64,000 bases of DNA from Lachnospiraceae bacterium. GTDB taxonomy: Bacteria > Bacillota > Clostridia > Lachnospirales > Lachnospiraceae. The notes beneath the pieces are model-generated. The model was given only the letters and a program-made list of their open reading frames with translations. It ran no database searches and was not told where the DNA came from. The translations under genes and the position numbers were made by a program. How positions within the stretch are numbered: the stretch's first letter is position 1; the number at the start of each line of letters is the position of its first letter. Below, piece by piece: positions 1-9,800 of this stretch. The stretch is taken from contig CAJTFL010000003.1 in NCBI GenBank assembly GCA_910575565.1, positions 124,001 to 188,000 on the forward strand, read 5' to 3'.

Positions 1-87
1 CAAAATATCCTGGTAGCCGTATTCTTTAACCATGGAGGAAATCCCCAGATAGCTGCTTATCCGTTCCAAAAATGCCTGTGCCTGCAT
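1..87 (-). CDS. N-terminal fragment of an unknown protein, cut by the left edge
   Basis: The minus strand has an ATG at 87 preceded by AAAGGA about nine bases upstream, followed by 29 uninterrupted codons to the window edge. The peptide begins MQAQAFLERISSYLG and continues ISSMVKEYGYQDIL. It is amphipathic and helical-looking, with no signal peptide. I do not recognise the family. The overlapping 110-codon reading frame at 26-358 is in another frame, has no convincing RBS and looks like a chance frame. With only 29 residues visible, the call rests on the RBS and the protein-like composition. Confidence 0.5.
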   Translation of the reverse strand, partial: MQAQAFLERISSYLGISSMVKEYGYQDIL

Positions 88-327
88 AAATGCAAATCCT
101 TTCGTTAAATTTTTTCAAGATCTTGTTTACCTTTCCCGGGAATACTTTCCAAACTACACTTATCTCTTCCCAGGAATATTTCCCAAAATCATCCTGACCT
201 TTCCTTAGTATAGCGAATTTTGCCCAAGAATACAAACAGTTCTTTCCGATATTCTCTCTAAAAAGATTAACGGCAGAAATTTCAAACAACAAGCCAGATA
301 ACAAGTCAGGCAACCCGCGCCATTCGC

Positions 328-384
328 AAAAAAACGGATCCATAAGCAGTATGTTCATCCCCTGCTTTCCGGAATCCGTTTTTT
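328..384 (-). terminator. Probable terminator downstream of the P1B ATPase gene
   Basis: A-rich and T-rich arms (aaaaaaacggatc at 328-340 and gaatccgtttttt at 372-384) form an inverted repeat. On the minus strand it ends in a run of T, just after the ATPase stop codon at 431. The loop is about 30 bases, long for an intrinsic terminator. About 12 bases to its left lies cccgcgccattcgc (about 314-327), which matches one border of the dispersed family A repeat. The rest of 88-430 shows no gene. Confidence 0.5.
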
Positions 385-430
385 CCGCACCCTGACCGAT
401 GCCCTATTCTTCTTTTCCTTATTCAACAAC

Positions 431-2305
431 CTATGATTTGCTGGCCTTCAGCGCCCTCATGGCATTTAAAATCGCAATCACAGAAACGCCAACATCCGCA
501 AACACGGCTTCCCACATATTTGCCATACCAAAAGCGCCTAAAACCAAAACCAGTGCCTTAACCCCTAAGGCAAACACGATATTCTGCTTCACGATCCGAA
601 GGGTTTTTCTGGAAATTTTTACTACCGACGCAATTTTCCTCACATCATCATCCATCAGCACCACATCAGCAGCCTCAATGGCCGCATCGCTTCCCATGCT
701 CCCCATAGCAATGCCAATATCCGCCCTGGTCAGCACCGGGGCATCATTAATCCCATCCCCCACAAATGCCAGGCGCTGACCCTTCGGCTGCTTTTCCAGC
801 AATTTTTCCACCCACTTCACTTTATCCCCTGGGAGAAGCTGGGCGTGCACCTCATCCAGCCCCAGTTCCTTCGCCACAGCCTGGGCAGCCGCCTGCCGAT
901 CCCCGGAAAGCATAACCGTCTTTTTCACGCCTACCTTCTTCATCTCCCGGATGGCTTCCCCGGCTCCTTCCTTCACCTGATCGGAAATCACAATCGTTCC
1001 GGCAAGCTCCCCGTCACAGGCCACATATACTACCGTTCCGATTTCCTCACAAGGCGGATAAGAAATCCCGTTTTCCTCCATCAGCTTTCCATTCCCTGCA
1101 AGGACAATACTGCCGTTCACCTTGGCCCGGATCCCCTGCCCGGCAATCTCTTTTGCTTCCCTTACCTCTTCCAAATCCAAAGGCTTCCCGTAAGCCGCCT
1201 TTATGGAATTGGATACCGGGTGGCTGGAATACCCTTCGCTGTAAGCCGCAAGCCTTAATACTTCCTCTTCCCCGCGCCCTGCCGCCACTACCTTGGCTAC
1301 CTTAAACTCGCCTTTCGTCAATGTCCCGGTTTTGTCAAACACGATGGTGGTCATCTCCGCCACAGCTTCCAGGAAATTGCTCCCTTTCACCAGCACGCCG
1401 ATTTTCGATGCCGCGCCAATTCCCCCAAAAAACCCAAGGGGAACGGAAATCACCAGTGCGCAGGGACAGGAAATCACCAGGAAAATGCAGGCCCTCTGCA
1501 CCCATTCGCCCCAGCTGCCGCCGAAAACAAGCGGCAAAACCACGGCCAAGACGGCCGCACCCACAGTCACTACCGGCGTATAATACCGGGCAAAACGGGT
1601 GATGAAATTCTCCACCTTAGCCTTCTTGCTCCCTGCATTCTCCACCAGCTCCAAAATCTTTGCCACGGTGGAATCCTCGAAAGCCTTGCTCACCTGTACC
1701 TTCAAGGTTCCGCTTCCGTTAACGCAGCCGCTGATTACCTCATCCCCGGCGGCCGCCCTTCTGGGAACCGACTCCCCGGTAAGGGCCGCCGTGTCGATCA
1801 TGGACTCCCCTTCAATCACCGTTCCGTCCAGGGGAATCCTCTCCCCAGCCTTCACCACGATAACCATCCCCGGCTCCACATCATCCGGATCTACCTGGAT
1901 TAGCCGCCCGTCTTCTTCAAGGTTCGCATACTCAGGGCAGATATTCATCATTTCCGTAATGGACTGTCGTGAGCGGGACACCGCATAATTCTGGAACAGC
2001 TCCCCTACCTGGTAAAACAGCATGACCGCCAAGGCTTCCGAATACTCTCCCACGCCAAATGCCCCAAATGTGGCGATCATCATCAGGAAATTTTCATCAA
2101 ATACCTGCCCATGGCGGATATTCCTGGCGGCCTTCCAGATAATGTCATACCCAATAAGCAGATACGGAACCAAATAAGCCCCAAAACCCGCCGGAAACGT
2201 GGAAAGCCAGGGCAAAGCCCCCGTTTTTTCTCCTGCCAGCAATCCGGCAAACAATAAAAATGTTGCCAAAATCCGAACCAACATCTTTTTCTGCTTATCG
2301 GTCAT
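431..2305 (-). CDS. cadA: P1B-type heavy-metal-transporting ATPase (Zn/Cd/Pb export class)
   Basis: This ATP-driven pump exports Zn2+, Cd2+ or Pb2+ across the cytoplasmic membrane. The 624-residue protein shows the TGES actuator motif near residue 180, the CPC metal-site motif in a membrane helix near 281, the phosphorylated Asp in DKTGTLT near 324, an HP dipeptide (SSHPVSNSI) and GDGINDAP. The last membrane pair keeps the Lys (VKALVLV) and Asp (FADVG) typical of the ZntA/CadA (P1B-2) class rather than copper pumps. It has no N-terminal metal-binding domain; that domain is encoded by the separate small gene just upstream. The ATG at 2305 fits the GAGG motif better than the in-frame TTG at 2314. 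It follows the HMA and ArsR genes in one operon. Confidence 0.9.
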   Translation of the reverse strand: MTDKQKKMLVRILATFLLFAGLLAGEKTGALPWLSTFPAGFGAYLVPYLLIGYDIIWKAARNIRHGQVFDENFLMMIATFGAFGVGEYSEALAVMLFYQVGELFQNYAVSRSRQSITEMMNICPEYANLEEDGRLIQVDPDDVEPGMVIVVKAGERIPLDGTVIEGESMIDTAALTGESVPRRAAAGDEVISGCVNGSGTLKVQVSKAFEDSTVAKILELVENAGSKKAKVENFITRFARYYTPVVTVGAAVLAVVLPLVFGGSWGEWVQRACIFLVISCPCALVISVPLGFFGGIGAASKIGVLVKGSNFLEAVAEMTTIVFDKTGTLTKGEFKVAKVVAAGRGEEEVLRLAAYSEGYSSHPVSNSIKAAYGKPLDLEEVREAKEIAGQGIRAKVNGSIVLAGNGKLMEENGISYPPCEEIGTVVYVACDGELAGTIVISDQVKEGAGEAIREMKKVGVKKTVMLSGDRQAAAQAVAKELGLDEVHAQLLPGDKVKWVEKLLEKQPKGQRLAFVGDGINDAPVLTRADIGIAMGSMGSDAAIEAADVVLMDDDVRKIASVVKISRKTLRIVKQNIVFALGVKALVLVLGAFGMANMWEAVFADVGVSVIAILNAMRALKASKS

Positions 2306-2432
2306 CTCCAACACCTCTTATTACCTTTCTTCGCAACTGTTCAGCACCTTCACCGTTACGAGCAAAAATCCATTGAAAATCGCCTGGGGCAATGGGATTT
2401 TGCCCTCTGGCTCTACATCTTAATATCCCAAA

Positions 2433-2651
2433 TCACATCAAAATCTTGCAGTCCGGCTCCACCTTCGCGCAGCAGGCCACCACCTGCTCCATAATCCGGT
2501 CAAACTGATCCTCTTCTGCTTCGATAGTCATCTTCTGCATCATAAAGCTGACGCTGGCATCCAAAACGCCAGGGATTTTCTTAATCCCATCCTCCATCTT
2601 TGCCGCGCAATTTGCGCAGTCCAGATCCTGCAGCTTAAATTTTTTCTTCAT
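2433..2651 (-). CDS. Stand-alone heavy-metal-associated (HMA) domain protein
   Basis: A 72-residue CopZ-like fold with the metal-binding motif LDCANCAAKMED near residues 7-18 (CxxC within a D-C-A-N-C loop) and a second Cys-rich stretch VVACCAKVEPDC near the C-terminus. The D-C-A-N-C form is typical of the N-terminal domains of Zn/Cd ATPases, so it probably delivers metal to, or regulates, the ATPase encoded 127 bases downstream. The ATG at 2651 is chosen because AAGGAG lies eight bases upstream; the longer frame to 2684 lacks one. A metallochaperone role is an inference. Confidence 0.85.
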   Translation of the reverse strand: MKKKFKLQDLDCANCAAKMEDGIKKIPGVLDASVSFMMQKMTIEAEEDQFDRIMEQVVACCAKVEPDCKILM

Positions 2652-2701
2652 TTTTCTATTCTCCTTCTTCTCTTTTTCTCTCATTTAAGACGGCATTGGA
2701 G

Positions 2702-3061
2702 CTATTCCTCGATATGCTCCCGCCCTTGACGAATAATCGTCCTCACATGATCGTCCGCCAATGCATAAAATACCTGCTTCCCCTCCCTGCGGTTTTTTAC
2801 CAGCCTTGACTGTTTTAAAATCTTAAGCTGGTGGGAAATGGCCGACTGGGTCATGTTCAAGGTCTGGGCAATGTCACAGACGCAAAGCTCTGCCTCAAAC
2901 AGAACGTACAATATGCGGATTCTGGTAGAATCCCCAAATACCTTGAAAAGCTCCGCCAGATCGTATAACTCATCCTCCTCCGGCATCTTTTCATTCACTG
3001 CCTTTACCAGCTCTTCGTGAACCTGGTACGTATCGCAGCATTCAACATCATGAAGCGCCAA
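2702..3061 (-). CDS. ArsR/SmtB-family metal-responsive repressor
   Basis: A 119-residue winged-helix repressor that senses Zn/Cd and controls the downstream HMA and ATPase genes. It has a helix-turn-helix (MTQSAISHQLKILKQ), the alpha3 motif ELCVCD with two cysteines, and N-terminal Cys-Cys (VECCDTYQVHEE). The last helix carries D-x-H-x10-H-x2-E (ADDHVRT ... REHIEE), the alpha5 zinc site of SmtB/CzrA proteins. Both the alpha3N-type (CadC) and alpha5-type sites therefore appear present, as in SmtB. It is the first gene of the operon, directly behind an operator-promoter (3113-3166), so autoregulation is likely. Confidence 0.9.
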   Translation of the reverse strand: MALHDVECCDTYQVHEELVKAVNEKMPEEDELYDLAELFKVFGDSTRIRILYVLFEAELCVCDIAQTLNMTQSAISHQLKILKQSRLVKNRREGKQVFYALADDHVRTIIRQGREHIEE

Positions 3062-3112
3062 TACATCACCTCACCTTTCCTGCTGTTTAAAATTGTCATT
3101 TTCTCTTTTAAA

Positions 3113-3166
3113 CATATGAATAATTGTTCATGTGAATATAATACTACTGGATGGGAGAGATGTCAA
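3113..3166 (-). promoter_or_regulatory. Sigma-A promoter with SmtB/CzrA-type operator for the metal-resistance operon
   Basis: Reading the minus strand, -35 TTGACA (3166-3161) and -10 TATTAT (3143-3138) are separated by exactly 17 bases. Directly downstream, covering the expected start site, lies an imperfect dyad with ATGAA ... TTCAT half-sites (3113-3134), the typical 12-2-12 ArsR-family operator. A metal-free repressor bound here would block transcription initiation. Confidence 0.8.
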
Positions 3167-3244
3167 GGGGTTAAAAGTTAAATCTTGATTTGTGCTCTTT
3201 CCATCAGTTATGGCAAAAATTCTTTGAACTTCAGGGAACGGGAA

Positions 3245-3273
3245 TTGTTTTTTGAAAATCAGTATTGTATAAT
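3245..3273 (+). promoter_or_regulatory. Possible promoter for the helicase/type III R-M island
   Basis: TTGTTT (3245-3250), a 17-base spacer and TATAAT (3268-3273) point toward the helicase start at 3389. The -10 box is perfect and the -35 weak. Apart from this, the 3170-3385 gap shows nothing convincing. Confidence 0.45.
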
Positions 3274-3388
3274 TTAGACTGTATAGATATGTGCTCATAG
3301 GTATAACCTCCAAAGTATAACCATGCCCAAAGCATGAATCGCATCCAAAAATGTACAAGACATTACGATTTGAAAGGGACAGCTTGTG

Positions 3389-4648
3389 ATGAAGATATTT
3401 GACAATATCACGGATATCGTCCGGGATGACTTAAAAGAAACGATACAGCGTGGCAGTAAAGTCTCCATAGCAGCTGCTTGCTTTTCCATGTACGCATACA
3501 AAGAGCTGAAACATCAGTTGGAACAAGTAGGAGAATTTCGCTTTATCTTTACCGCTCCGACCTTTGTCCAAGAGAGAGCCGAAAAGCAAAAACGGGAATT
3601 CTATATTCCAAGACTCAGCAGGGAAATCAGCCTATACGGCACAGAATTTGAAATCAAGCTGCGCAACGAAATGACCCAACGGGCTGTTGCCAGAGAGTGT
3701 GCCGATTGGATCAGGCGTAAAGCCACCTTCAAATCCAATGTTACCGGGAAAATATGGGCGGATTTATGACGGTCAATTCTCCTGTGGAGCAGACCGCTTA
3801 TATGCCCTTGAATGGTTTTACCACAGTGGATATTGGCTGTGAACGTGGCAATAACAGCTATAACATGATCAACCGCATGGAAGCGCCGTTCTCCACCCAG
3901 TATATGCAACTGTTTGAAACACTTTGGATCGATCGTGAGAAGCTGCAGGATGTGACCAATTTCCGAGGATGTTCTGCCCAATGAGGCGACCGGATTTAAG
4001 CAGAGCAAGATCTGGAGTATGCTTTATGATTTTTAGCGGGATGCTGTTCTTGCCATCATCAATAAGCTGGAGCAGTATAATGGATGTATCTTGGCAGACA
4101 GCGTAGGTTTGGGCAAAACCTTCACTGCTCTCGCCGTCATTAAATACTACGAAAACCGGAACAAATCTGTGCTTGTCCTCTGTCCAAAAAAACTGGCAGA
4201 AACCTGGAATACCTACAAAGACAACTATGTCAACAATCCCATTGCTGCCGACCGACTCAATTATGATGTGCTGTTCCATACAGACTTGTCCCGCCCCAGT
4301 GGTACATCCAATGGACTTGACCTTGATCGACTGAACTGGGGCAATTATGACCTCGTTGTGATCGACGAGTCGCACAATTTTCGGAATGGCGCTGGAACCC
4401 ATGCCAATACGCAAGAGAACCGTTACATAAAGCTAATGGACAAAGTGATTCGTACAGGCGTTCGAACAAAAGTGCTGATGTTATCCGCAACACCGGTCAA
4501 TAACCGCTTTACCGATCTTAAAAACCAGCTTGCCATCGCCTATGAGGGCAACCCAGAATTTATCAATGAAGCACTGGACACCAAAAAACCCATTGACGAG
4601 AATTGGAGGAATTATCATGACCGAAAAAGAAGCTATAGAACTCTTTGA
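3389..4648 (+). pseudogene. Decayed SNF2-like helicase (N-terminal part only)
   Basis: Three adjoining frames together encode the start of a large SNF2/DEAD-type helicase. It opens MKIFDNITDIVRDDL with a PLD-like N-terminal region, then Walker A (ADSVGLGKTFTAL, from about 4093), DEAH-type box VVIDESHNF and motif III LSATPVNN. The reading is broken by a one-base loss near 3748 (GENMGG is regained by restoring one G), a second shift near 3961, and TAG at 4034-4036 where CAG (YDFQRDAV) is expected. After about 4600 the rest of the helicase is gone: the sequence runs straight into the RBS of the next gene. Such helicases commonly sit beside type III mod/res pairs in Firmicutes. Here the gene cannot make a working protein. 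Confidence 0.85.
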
Positions 4649-4982
4649 AAAAGATCATTTTTTGCAAGAGCAGAAGGATATAGAAAAAGATATTAATGAC
4701 ATTACTTCCATACTATCACGCTATCCTATTGATATAGAGCAGGTCAAAGCAAAAATCAAAAAGATTAACGATGATCACTCAGAAAACATTTTCTTAAATC
4801 GTATTGTTTTTCCACCTCAAAGAACATCTTCTCCTGGAGGATATATCCCAGATCAAGATTATATCAATGATTTAATATGGAAGCGGCTTTATTTGCAAGC
4901 AAAGAAGTCTGGAAAGTTATTTGAGGAGTTTTGCCAAGAGATGAGAAAACTTTTTTCGAGTGAAGCAATAGGAGGAGCGTAA
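4617..4982 (+). CDS. Small protein of unknown function in the R-M island
   Basis: A 121-residue, charged, helical-looking protein starting MTEKEAIELFEKDHFL, with ATG at 4617 and GGAGG eight bases upstream. The region around residues 15-55 is rich in E, K, I and L and could form a coiled coil. No membrane segment or known motif is visible. Its base composition is clearly more AT-rich than the helicase remnant and the mod flanks, like the central part of mod. Only four bases separate its stop from mod, so the two are probably co-transcribed and translationally coupled. A role as an R-M accessory or specificity factor is only a guess from position. Confidence 0.6.
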   Translation: MTEKEAIELFEKDHFLQEQKDIEKDINDITSILSRYPIDIEQVKAKIKKINDDHSENIFLNRIVFPPQRTSSPGGYIPDQDYINDLIWKRLYLQAKKSGKLFEEFCQEMRKLFSSEAIGGA

Positions 4983-4986
4983 AATA

Positions 4987-6843
4987 ATGGACAAGCTAAA
5001 AATGGAAACTCCTGACCTGACTCAATCCAACATCGAAAAACTCGCCGCCCTGTTCCCAGCCTGCGTGACCGAAGCCCGGAGCGAGGACGGCAAGCTGAAA
5101 AAAGCAGTCAACTTTGGACTTCTGCGACAGATGCTATCCGATGTGGTGCTGGAGGGCGACGAAACCTACGAGTTTACTTGGGTGGGCAAAAAGGCCTCCA
5201 TTGTGGAAGCCAACCGTCCCATCCGCAAAACTCTGCGGCCTTGCCCGAAGGAAAGTATAGACTGGGACACCACCGAAAACCTCTATATTGAAGGCGATAA
5301 CCTGGAAGTGCTCAAATTGTTGCAGGAGAGCTATCTGGGCAAGGTGAAGATGATCTACATCGACCCGCCCTATAACACTGGAAGTGATAGATTTATTTAT
5401 CCTGATGATTATGGAATAAGCCAGAATGATTATGATGAAATATCTGGTTCATATGATGAAGATGGGAATAAAGTTTTTACTGAAAATACAAATAGTAACC
5501 CCAGATATCATTCAAAATGGTGTTCGATGATATATCAAAGGCTACTCCTTGCTCGCAATTTCTTAACTGATGATGGTGCTATTTTTATCAGCATAGACGA
5601 TAAGGAACAGGAAAATCTTAAAAAGATTTGTAATGAAATCTTTGGTGCTTCTAACTTTATTTCAACTGTTGTTTGGCAACATAGCATTCAACCCAAAGGT
5701 TATCTTGGAACCTTTTCTATCCAACACAGCTATGTAATGATTTACTGTAAAGATATTACCGTTTTCAGGCTGGGCAGTTTAGAAAGAACAGTTGAAGATA
5801 ATAAGGCCTATTCTAATCCTGACAATGATCCAAAAGGTCCGTGGCGCAGCGGCGATGTAAGGAATGCGCTATATCGCCCGAACTTAATCTATGACATTAT
5901 TTCACCTAGTGGAAAAGTAATTAAACCATGTGAAAACGGGTGGCGATGGAGTAAGGAGACTGTTGCCGAGAAGATCAAAACTGGAGAAATAATTTTTAGT
6001 CAGGATGAAACTCGAATCATCAGGAAGATTTATCTTTCCTCTCTCGAAGGTAGGGCGCCTGAAACAATTTGGTTTGGAAAAGATGTTGGTACTACAAGAG
6101 AAGGAATTTCGGAATTAAAGCAGCTTTTTGGGCAAACACCTTTTGATACACCAAAGGCAACACACCTTATTGAGCGTTGTATCACGCTTATGAATGATTC
6201 CAATATGCTTATCATGGACTTTTTTTCTGGAAGTGCAACTACTGCAGATGCTGTTATGCAAATGAACTCAAAGGATGGCGGGCATCGTATTTACATCCAA
6301 ATTCAGTTCCCAGAAAGATGCGATGAAAAAAGTCCAGCATATAAACAAGGATTTAAGACAATAAGTGAAGTTGGTAAAGAACGCATCCGCCGAGCCGCAA
6401 AGAAGATCGCCGCCGACAACCCCGGCAAGCCCTTTGACGGCGGTTTCCGTGTGTTCAAGCTAGCCGACACCAACATGACCGATGTGTACTACTCCGCCGG
6501 GGAATACGACCAGGCTATGCTTGACCAGCTGGTGAGCAACATCAAACCCGACCGCACTGACCTGGATCTGCTATTCGGCTGCCTGCTGGAGTGGGGCCTG
6601 CCCCTATCCATGCCCTACACCTCTGAGCAGATCGAAAGCTGCACCGTCCACACCTACAACGACGGCGACCTCATTGCCTGTTTTGATGAAAGCATCCCAG
6701 ACACCATAATCAAAGAGATTGCCAAGCGTCAACCCCTACGGGCGGTGTTCCGGGACAGTAGCTTTGCCGACAGCCCCGCCAAAATTAATGTGGGCGAAAT
6801 TTTCAAAATGCTGGCCCCAGATACCAGAGTGAAGGTTCTGTAA
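4987..6843 (+). CDS. mod: Type III restriction-modification DNA methyltransferase (Mod), beta class
   Basis: This enzyme methylates adenine in an asymmetric site using SAM and acts with Res (next gene). The 618-residue protein has the catalytic motif DPPYNTG at about residue 126 and the SAM-binding motif FFSGSATTADAV at about 412. This order (catalytic motif first, target recognition between, SAM site last) is the beta class typical of type III Mod. The segment from just after DPPYNTG to about nucleotide 6380 is strikingly AT-rich, while both flanks are GC-rich. That implies replacement of the target-recognition core by recombination. The stop is followed nine bases later by the res ATG, with AGGAGG in between. 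Confidence 0.93.
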   Translation: MDKLKMETPDLTQSNIEKLAALFPACVTEARSEDGKLKKAVNFGLLRQMLSDVVLEGDETYEFTWVGKKASIVEANRPIRKTLRPCPKESIDWDTTENLYIEGDNLEVLKLLQESYLGKVKMIYIDPPYNTGSDRFIYPDDYGISQNDYDEISGSYDEDGNKVFTENTNSNPRYHSKWCSMIYQRLLLARNFLTDDGAIFISIDDKEQENLKKICNEIFGASNFISTVVWQHSIQPKGYLGTFSIQHSYVMIYCKDITVFRLGSLERTVEDNKAYSNPDNDPKGPWRSGDVRNALYRPNLIYDIISPSGKVIKPCENGWRWSKETVAEKIKTGEIIFSQDETRIIRKIYLSSLEGRAPETIWFGKDVGTTREGISELKQLFGQTPFDTPKATHLIERCITLMNDSNMLIMDFFSGSATTADAVMQMNSKDGGHRIYIQIQFPERCDEKSPAYKQGFKTISEVGKERIRRAAKKIAADNPGKPFDGGFRVFKLADTNMTDVYYSAGEYDQAMLDQLVSNIKPDRTDLDLLFGCLLEWGLPLSMPYTSEQIESCTVHTYNDGDLIACFDESIPDTIIKEIAKRQPLRAVFRDSSFADSPAKINVGEIFKMLAPDTRVKVL

Positions 6844-6852
6844 GGAGGGGAC

Positions 6853-9800
6853 ATGAAAATACAGTATAGACACCAAAAATTCCAGGCCGATGCCGCCAAG
6901 GCGGTCGTGGATGTCTTTGCCGGGCAGCCCTATTTAACCCCTACCTACATGATGGACAGAGGCAGAGGCAACTATCAAATCGGTGTTAATGAGGAACGAG
7001 ATTTCACCGGCTTCAGCAACCAGCGAATCGTGCCGGAACTTTCCGACCAACGGATACTGGAGCAGTTGAATAAGATCCAGCGCATCCATCAAATCAAGCC
7101 GTCAGATAAGTTGGAGGGGCGAGCCAATGGCTACAACCTCACTATTGAGATGGAGACCGGCGTCGGCAAGACCTACACTTACATCAAGACCATGTTTGAG
7201 CTGAACAAACACTACGGCTGGAGCAAGTTTATTGTCATTGTTCCCAGCGTGGCTATCCGGGAGGGCGTGTATAAATCCTTTGAGATGACTCGGGAGCATT
7301 TTGCCGAAGAATATGGGAAAAAGATACGCTTTTTCATCTACAACTCTGTCCAGTTAACTGAAATTGACCGTTTTGCGTCGGACAGCTCCATCAATGTGAT
7401 GATTATCAATTCACAGGCGTTCAACGCCAAAGGTAAAGACGCCCGTCGGATTTACATGGAGCTGGATGATTTCCGTTCCCGCCGGCCTATTGATATCATC
7501 GCAAAAACCAACCCCATTCTGATTATCGACGAGCCCCAGTCGGTAGAGGGCAAGCAAACCCGCGAGCGCTTGAAAGAATTTCATCCATTGCTAACCCTGC
7601 GCTACTCCGCCACCCACAAAAGCGACAGCATCTACAACATGGTGTTCCGTCTGGATGCTATGGAGGCATACAACCGGCGGTTGGTCAAGAAGATCGCCGT
7701 GAAGGGCATTACGGAGTCCGGCACGACTGCCACTGACAGCTTTCTCTATCTGGAAAGCATTAACCTTTCCAAAAGCGATCCTACCGCTACCTTGCAGTTC
7801 GAGGTGAAGATGGCCAGCGGCGCTCCGAAGAAAAAGAGCCGCATCATCAAAATCGGAGACAATCTTTACGACTACTCCAGTGGGTTGGAGGAATACAGAA
7901 ACGGCTTTGTGGTCAAGCAGATCGATGGGCGAGATGACTCGGTGGAGTTTCTGAATGGCATCAAGATCTTTGCCGGAGATGTGATTGGAACGGTGGACGA
8001 AGATCAGATGCGGCGCATTCAGATACGGGAGACTATCCTCTCCCATATCCAGCGGGAGCGACAGCTGTTTTACAAGGGCATCAAAGTCCTCTCGCTATTC
8101 TTCATTGACGAAGTGGCAAACTACCGGGAATATGACGCGGCGAATCAGCCGGTCAACGGCAAGTATGCCGCCATGTTTGAAGAGGAGTACGAGGATATTA
8201 TTGGAAGTATGCAAATTGCCATCGGCGATGATGAGTATCTCAGATACTTGCAGTCCATTCCCGCCGCAAAAACCCACGCTGGGTATTTTTCAGTGGACAG
8301 CAAAGGCAAAATGGTCAACTCCAAGGTTGGCCGCAAAGAGACCACCTCCGATGATGTGAGCGCCTATGAGCTGATCATGAAGAACAAGGAGCTTCTGCTG
8401 GATCGTGACCCATTGCGTTCCCCGGTACGGTTCATTTTCTCCCATTCCGCCTTGCGGGAGGGCTGGGACAACCCAAATGTATTCCAGATCTGCACCTTGA
8501 AGCAGAGCGGCAGCGATATCCGCAAACGTCAGGAGATCGGGCGTGGCCTGCGCCTGTGCGTCAACCAGAACGGCGAGCGGATGGATACCAATGTTCTTGG
8601 AAACGATGTACATAATATTAACATCCTTACCGTCATTGCCAGTGAAAGCTATGATTCTTTCGTCAAAGTTCTGCAAACTGAGATAGCCGAAGCGGTTGCC
8701 GACCGCCCCCGCGCTGTTACAGTGGAATTGTTCGTTGGCAGAGTGATCAAAGACGAGCAGGGTAATGAACAAGTGATTGACCAAGACACTGCTTCCGCGA
8801 TTCACTATGATATGATTGTCAGTGGCTATATCGACCGTAAAGGCGCACTGACCGACAAATATTATGAAGATAAGGCAAACGGCGAAATCAACGTGGCGGA
8901 AGAAGTTGCGGACTCTGCCGCCTCTGTGCTTGCAATCATTGATTCCGTTTATGACATCCGCAGTATGCAGCCAGAAAACGCCCGCAGCAGCAATGTGGAA
9001 CTGCAAGTGGATGAAGACAAATTGGCTATGCCGGAATTTAAAGCATTGTGGTCAAGGATCAATGCAAAATCCGTCTATGTTGTGGATTTTGATACGGGGG
9101 AGTTGATCCAAAAAGCCATTGCCGCCCTGAACAGCAAATTGCGCGTTTCCAAGATACATTTTCAAGTGGAATCAGGGACAATGACGGCGATCCAATCCAA
9201 AGAAGAACTGTTGTCCGGTGCATCTTTTATAAAAGAAGAATCCACCAGCTACGGTATGACTATAACGGCAAATTCCAATGTGAAATATGATTTGATTGGA
9301 AAGCTGGTCGATGAAACCGGGCTGACACGCAAAGCCCTTGTCACCATTCTGAAAGGCATCCAGCCTGCTGTATTTGGCCAATTCAAGGAGAATCCGGAGG
9401 AATTTATCATCAAAGCCGCCGCCCTCATCAACGATGAAAAAGCCACAGCAATCATTGAGCATATCACCTATAATGTTCTGGATGACCATTACGGCACAGA
9501 TGTCTTTACCGATCCGACTATCAAAGGCAGGCTTGGCGTAAACGCGATGAAAGCCAAAAAGCACCTGTACGATCATATCGTTTACGACTCAACCGGAGAG
9601 CGGAACTTTGCCGCCGATCTTGATACGAATACAAATGTGGCAGTCTATGTGAAACTGCCGGATGGATTTTATATCGCAACACCGGTCGGTCATTATAACC
9701 CGGACTGGGCTATCGCTTTCTATGAGGGAACCGTCAAGCACATTTATTTTGTAGCGGAAACAAAAGGCTCTATGTGCTCCATGCAGCTGCGATTGATCGA

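Noticed and set aside
26..358. 110-codon minus-strand frame near the left edge
   Set aside because: It has no recognisable family and runs through a terminator-like repeat. The competing frame starting at 87 has a good RBS.
3869..4414. 181-codon minus-strand frame
   Set aside because: It is antisense to the helicase pseudogene, whose motifs (Walker A, DESH) are clear on the plus strand.
8290..9006. 238-codon minus-strand frame inside res
   Set aside because: It is antisense to an intact gene with family motifs and shows no domain or RBS.
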